A DNA stretch of 64,000 bases. Origin: Rhodoferax sp. (GTDB lineage Bacteria > Pseudomonadota > Gammaproteobacteria > Burkholderiales > Burkholderiaceae_C). The position numbers were made by a program, and so were the translations under genes. The stretch is from contig NZ_JAAFIX010000008.1 in the NCBI RefSeq assembly GCF_013297935.1, forward strand, positions 62,001-126,000. The letters are read 5' to 3'. Shown here in pieces: positions 62,306 through 64,000 of the stretch (positions within the stretch are counted from its first letter, which is position 1; each line of letters opens with the position of its first letter). The notes beneath the pieces are model-generated. The model was given only the letters and a program-made list of their open reading frames with translations. It searched no databases and had not been told where the DNA came from.

Positions 62306-62998
62306 ATGCCGTTTCAACCCATAGAGCCCCGCCGGCTGTACCGCCAGATTGCCGACCAGTTGCGCCAACTCATCCAGAGCGGCGAGTTCGCCATCGGCAG
62401 CAAGTTGCCGGCCGAGCGCGATCTGGCCACCAAGATGGGCGTGTCCCGCCCGTCGGTGCGGGAGGCGCTGATTGCGCTGGAGGTGGAAGGCCTGATCGAA
62501 GTCCGAATGGGCTCGGGCATTGTGGTGATTGGGCGCGAGAGCGTGCGCCTACTGGACAACGCGCCCGGCCCGCTGGAAATCATTCGCGCCCGCCAGCTCA
62601 TTGAAGGCGAGCTGGCTGCGCTGGCCGCGAAAAGCACCGACCCAACCCTGGTGCTCGACTTGCAAGAAACCCTGCGCGACATGGAGGCCGACATTGCGGC
62701 CCGCATCCTGCCCACCCGTGGTGACCGCAACTTTCACATCCGCATTGCCCAGGCCAGCGACAACAGCGCATTGCAAGCGGTGGTAACCCAGCTGTTTGAC
62801 GAACGCAATGGCCTGATGTTCCAAAAACTGGGCGGCCACTTTGAGCGCGAAGCCACCTGGTACCAGGCGGTAGACGAGCACCGCGCAGTCATTGCCGCCA
62901 TAGAGCGCAACGATGCCGACATGGCCCGCGCCGCCATGAGCGGCCACCTGGACCGCTCGCACGAGCGCTTCTCGGCCAGCTTGACCCACCTGTCCTAA
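62306..62998 (+). CDS. FadR-type GntR transcriptional regulator
   Basis: A 230-residue regulator with an N-terminal winged helix (RRLYRQIADQLRQLIQSGEF, SKLPAERDLATKMGVSRPSV) and a C-terminal FCD ligand domain with metal-site residues (ARQLIEGELAALAA, then DRNFHIRIAQASDN and VDEHRAVIAAI). The FCD domain typically binds sugar acids or other carboxylates. It lies after the vanAB terminator and 23 bases before the uxaA-like gene, so it more likely controls sugar-acid catabolism (as UxuR/ExuR) than vanAB, although VanR repressors also belong to this family. ATG at 62306 starts MPFQPIEP. Confidence 0.9.
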   Translation: MPFQPIEPRRLYRQIADQLRQLIQSGEFAIGSKLPAERDLATKMGVSRPSVREALIALEVEGLIEVRMGSGIVVIGRESVRLLDNAPGPLEIIRARQLIEGELAALAAKSTDPTLVLDLQETLRDMEADIAARILPTRGDRNFHIRIAQASDNSALQAVVTQLFDERNGLMFQKLGGHFEREATWYQAVDEHRAVIAAIERNDADMARAAMSGHLDRSHERFSASLTHLS

Positions 62999-63021
62999 CT
63001 TCCCTCTATCTCAAGAGCCCT

Positions 63022-64000
63022 ATGAATCCAGTCATTCGCATCCATCTGCAAGACAACGTCGTCATTGCAAAGCAACAGCTCTTAGGCGGGACCCGCATTG
63101 AGGCTGAAAACATCACCGTATCAGGCCTGATTCCTCCCGGGCACAAAGTGGCAGTGCGGGCTATCGCCCAGGGGGAAGCAGTGCGGCGCTACAACCAGAT
63201 CATTGGTGTGGCCACACAGGCCATTGGGCCGGGCCAGCATGTGCACACCCATAACCTCGCCTTCAGCCACTTTGATCGTGGTCACACCGTGGGCGGAAAT
63301 GTGCGGCCTGTGGACTATGTGGAAACTCCCGCCACGTTTGATGGCATCGTGCGTGCGGATGGTCGGGTGGCGACCCGGAATTACATCGGCGTTCTGACCA
63401 GTGTGAACTGCTCAGCGACGGTAGCTCGCGCCATAGCAGACCACTTCCGGCGCGACATCCACCCCGAGGCACTCGCGGCCTTCCCGCAGATCGATGGCGT
63501 CGTGGCCCTCACCCATGGTGCAGGTTGCGCCACGGACAGCGAAGGCGAAAGCCTGCAAGTGCTCCGGCGCACCCTGGCCGGCTATGCGCGCCACGCCAAC
63601 TTTGCGGCAGTGTTGGTGGTGGGCCTGGGATGTGAGACCAACCAGATTCAGGGCCTCATGGCGCAAGAGGGATTGCGTGAAGGTGCCAAGCTGGTGACAT
63701 TCAATATTCAAGACACCGGTGGCACCGCAAAAACGGTGGCGCGGGGTATTGAAGTCGTGCAAGGCCTGTTGGCAGAGGCCAATGCCGTGCAGCGCACTCC
63801 GGTCTCGGCCTCTCACCTGGTCGTTGGCCTGCAGTGCGGTGGCTCAGACGGTTATTCGGGGATCAGCGCCAACCCTGGCTTAGGCGCTGCGGTAGACCTG
63901 CTGGTGCGTCACGGCGGCACGGCCGTGCTCTCGGAAACCCCGGAGATCTATGGCGGCGAACACCTGTTGCTCCAGCGCGCGGTATCGCAAGCAGTGGCCG
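63022..64000 (+). CDS. UxaA/GarD-family sugar-acid dehydratase, 3' end cut by window
   Basis: The first 326 codons of a dehydratase of about 500 residues. Residues 1-95 form the SAF domain (VIRIHLQDNVVIAKQQLL, HVHTHNLAFSHFDRG). The catalytic UxaA part follows with TRNYIGVLTSVNCSATVARA near 120, THGAGCATDSEGE near 167 and VGLGCETNQI near 202; the Cys/His residues bind Fe2+ in this family. Enzymes here dehydrate altronate or galactarate (GarD). Which acid is used cannot be told. The adjacent FadR-type regulator supports a sugar-acid pathway. Start ATG 63022 has a weak AAGAG site. Confidence 0.9.
   Translation, partial: MNPVIRIHLQDNVVIAKQQLLGGTRIEAENITVSGLIPPGHKVAVRAIAQGEAVRRYNQIIGVATQAIGPGQHVHTHNLAFSHFDRGHTVGGNVRPVDYVETPATFDGIVRADGRVATRNYIGVLTSVNCSATVARAIADHFRRDIHPEALAAFPQIDGVVALTHGAGCATDSEGESLQVLRRTLAGYARHANFAAVLVVGLGCETNQIQGLMAQEGLREGAKLVTFNIQDTGGTAKTVARGIEVVQGLLAEANAVQRTPVSASHLVVGLQCGGSDGYSGISANPGLGAAVDLLVRHGGTAVLSETPEIYGGEHLLLQRAVSQAVA

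Overview
The window is chromosomal DNA of a betaproteobacterium in the Burkholderiales, most likely Comamonadaceae and Rhodoferax-like. This rests on the protein flavour of the housekeeping genes, on the minus-strand core gene order (rluD, scpB, rluB, ndk, rlmN, pilW, rodZ, ispG, hisS, yfgM, bamB, der, hfq, hflX, hflK, hflC, DUF2065, hisZ, purA), and on a dispersed intergenic repeat with the core TAGCTGCTNGCGCA. I recall similar repeats from that family but cannot check this here. No rRNA, tRNA, CRISPR array, prophage or intact insertion sequence was found.

Layout. 1-5.1 kb: the end of a metal-dependent hydrolase gene, a paired short-chain chromate transporter, then a leftward operon of permease, CxxC thioredoxin, cysteine-tailed rhodanese, OsmC-like protein and CDF metal exporter. 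5.1-9.0 kb: a scarred zone with the 3' end of a malate synthase G gene, an IS91-type transposase N-terminus, a PAS/CZB chemoreceptor (the only intact gene), the 3' end of a SulP permease gene and a broken universal stress protein gene. It is bracketed by two copies of the 3' end of a cysteine-rich protein gene. 9.0-10.6 kb: a compact mercury locus, merT-merP-GDCC-type protein divergent from merR-ynfA, with no merA reductase. 10.7-12.4 kb: an ECF sigma factor, a small degraded stretch and two hypothetical envelope proteins.

12.4-42 kb is core genome: rlmB, an orphan YbbA/LolD-type ATPase divergent from tesA, metC, a phosphoribosyltransferase, purA/hisZ, the HflKC protease regulators, hflX, hfq, der, the BAM components bamB and bamD, histidyl-tRNA synthetase, ispG, rodZ, pilW, rlmN, ndk, rluB, scpB, rluD, a DinG-type helicase, a PP2C phosphatase and zapE. 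42-48 kb is the 2-oxoglutarate dehydrogenase operon sucA-sucB-lpdA, followed by propionyl-CoA synthetase.

50-64 kb is more variable. It holds an isochorismatase-like hydrolase, an NlpC/P60 peptidase, AlkB, an aldehyde dehydrogenase, a VOC protein, a SNF2 helicase, two toxin-antitoxin pairs arranged back to back, a secreted protein, then a MarR regulator with vanAB (vanillate O-demethylase), a FadR-type GntR regulator and the start of a UxaA/GarD sugar-acid dehydratase gene that runs off the window. Four of the eight repeat copies found lie in this last segment, each just after the stop codon of a plus-strand gene or beside the toxin-antitoxin genes.

The most promising unusual unit is the mercury locus without a reductase. 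MerT/MerP uptake is paired with an 11-cysteine small protein and an SMR-like YnfA protein, with an apparently leaderless merT. Second is the permease-thioredoxin-rhodanese-OsmC-CDF operon, which looks like a thiol/metal(loid) handling module.
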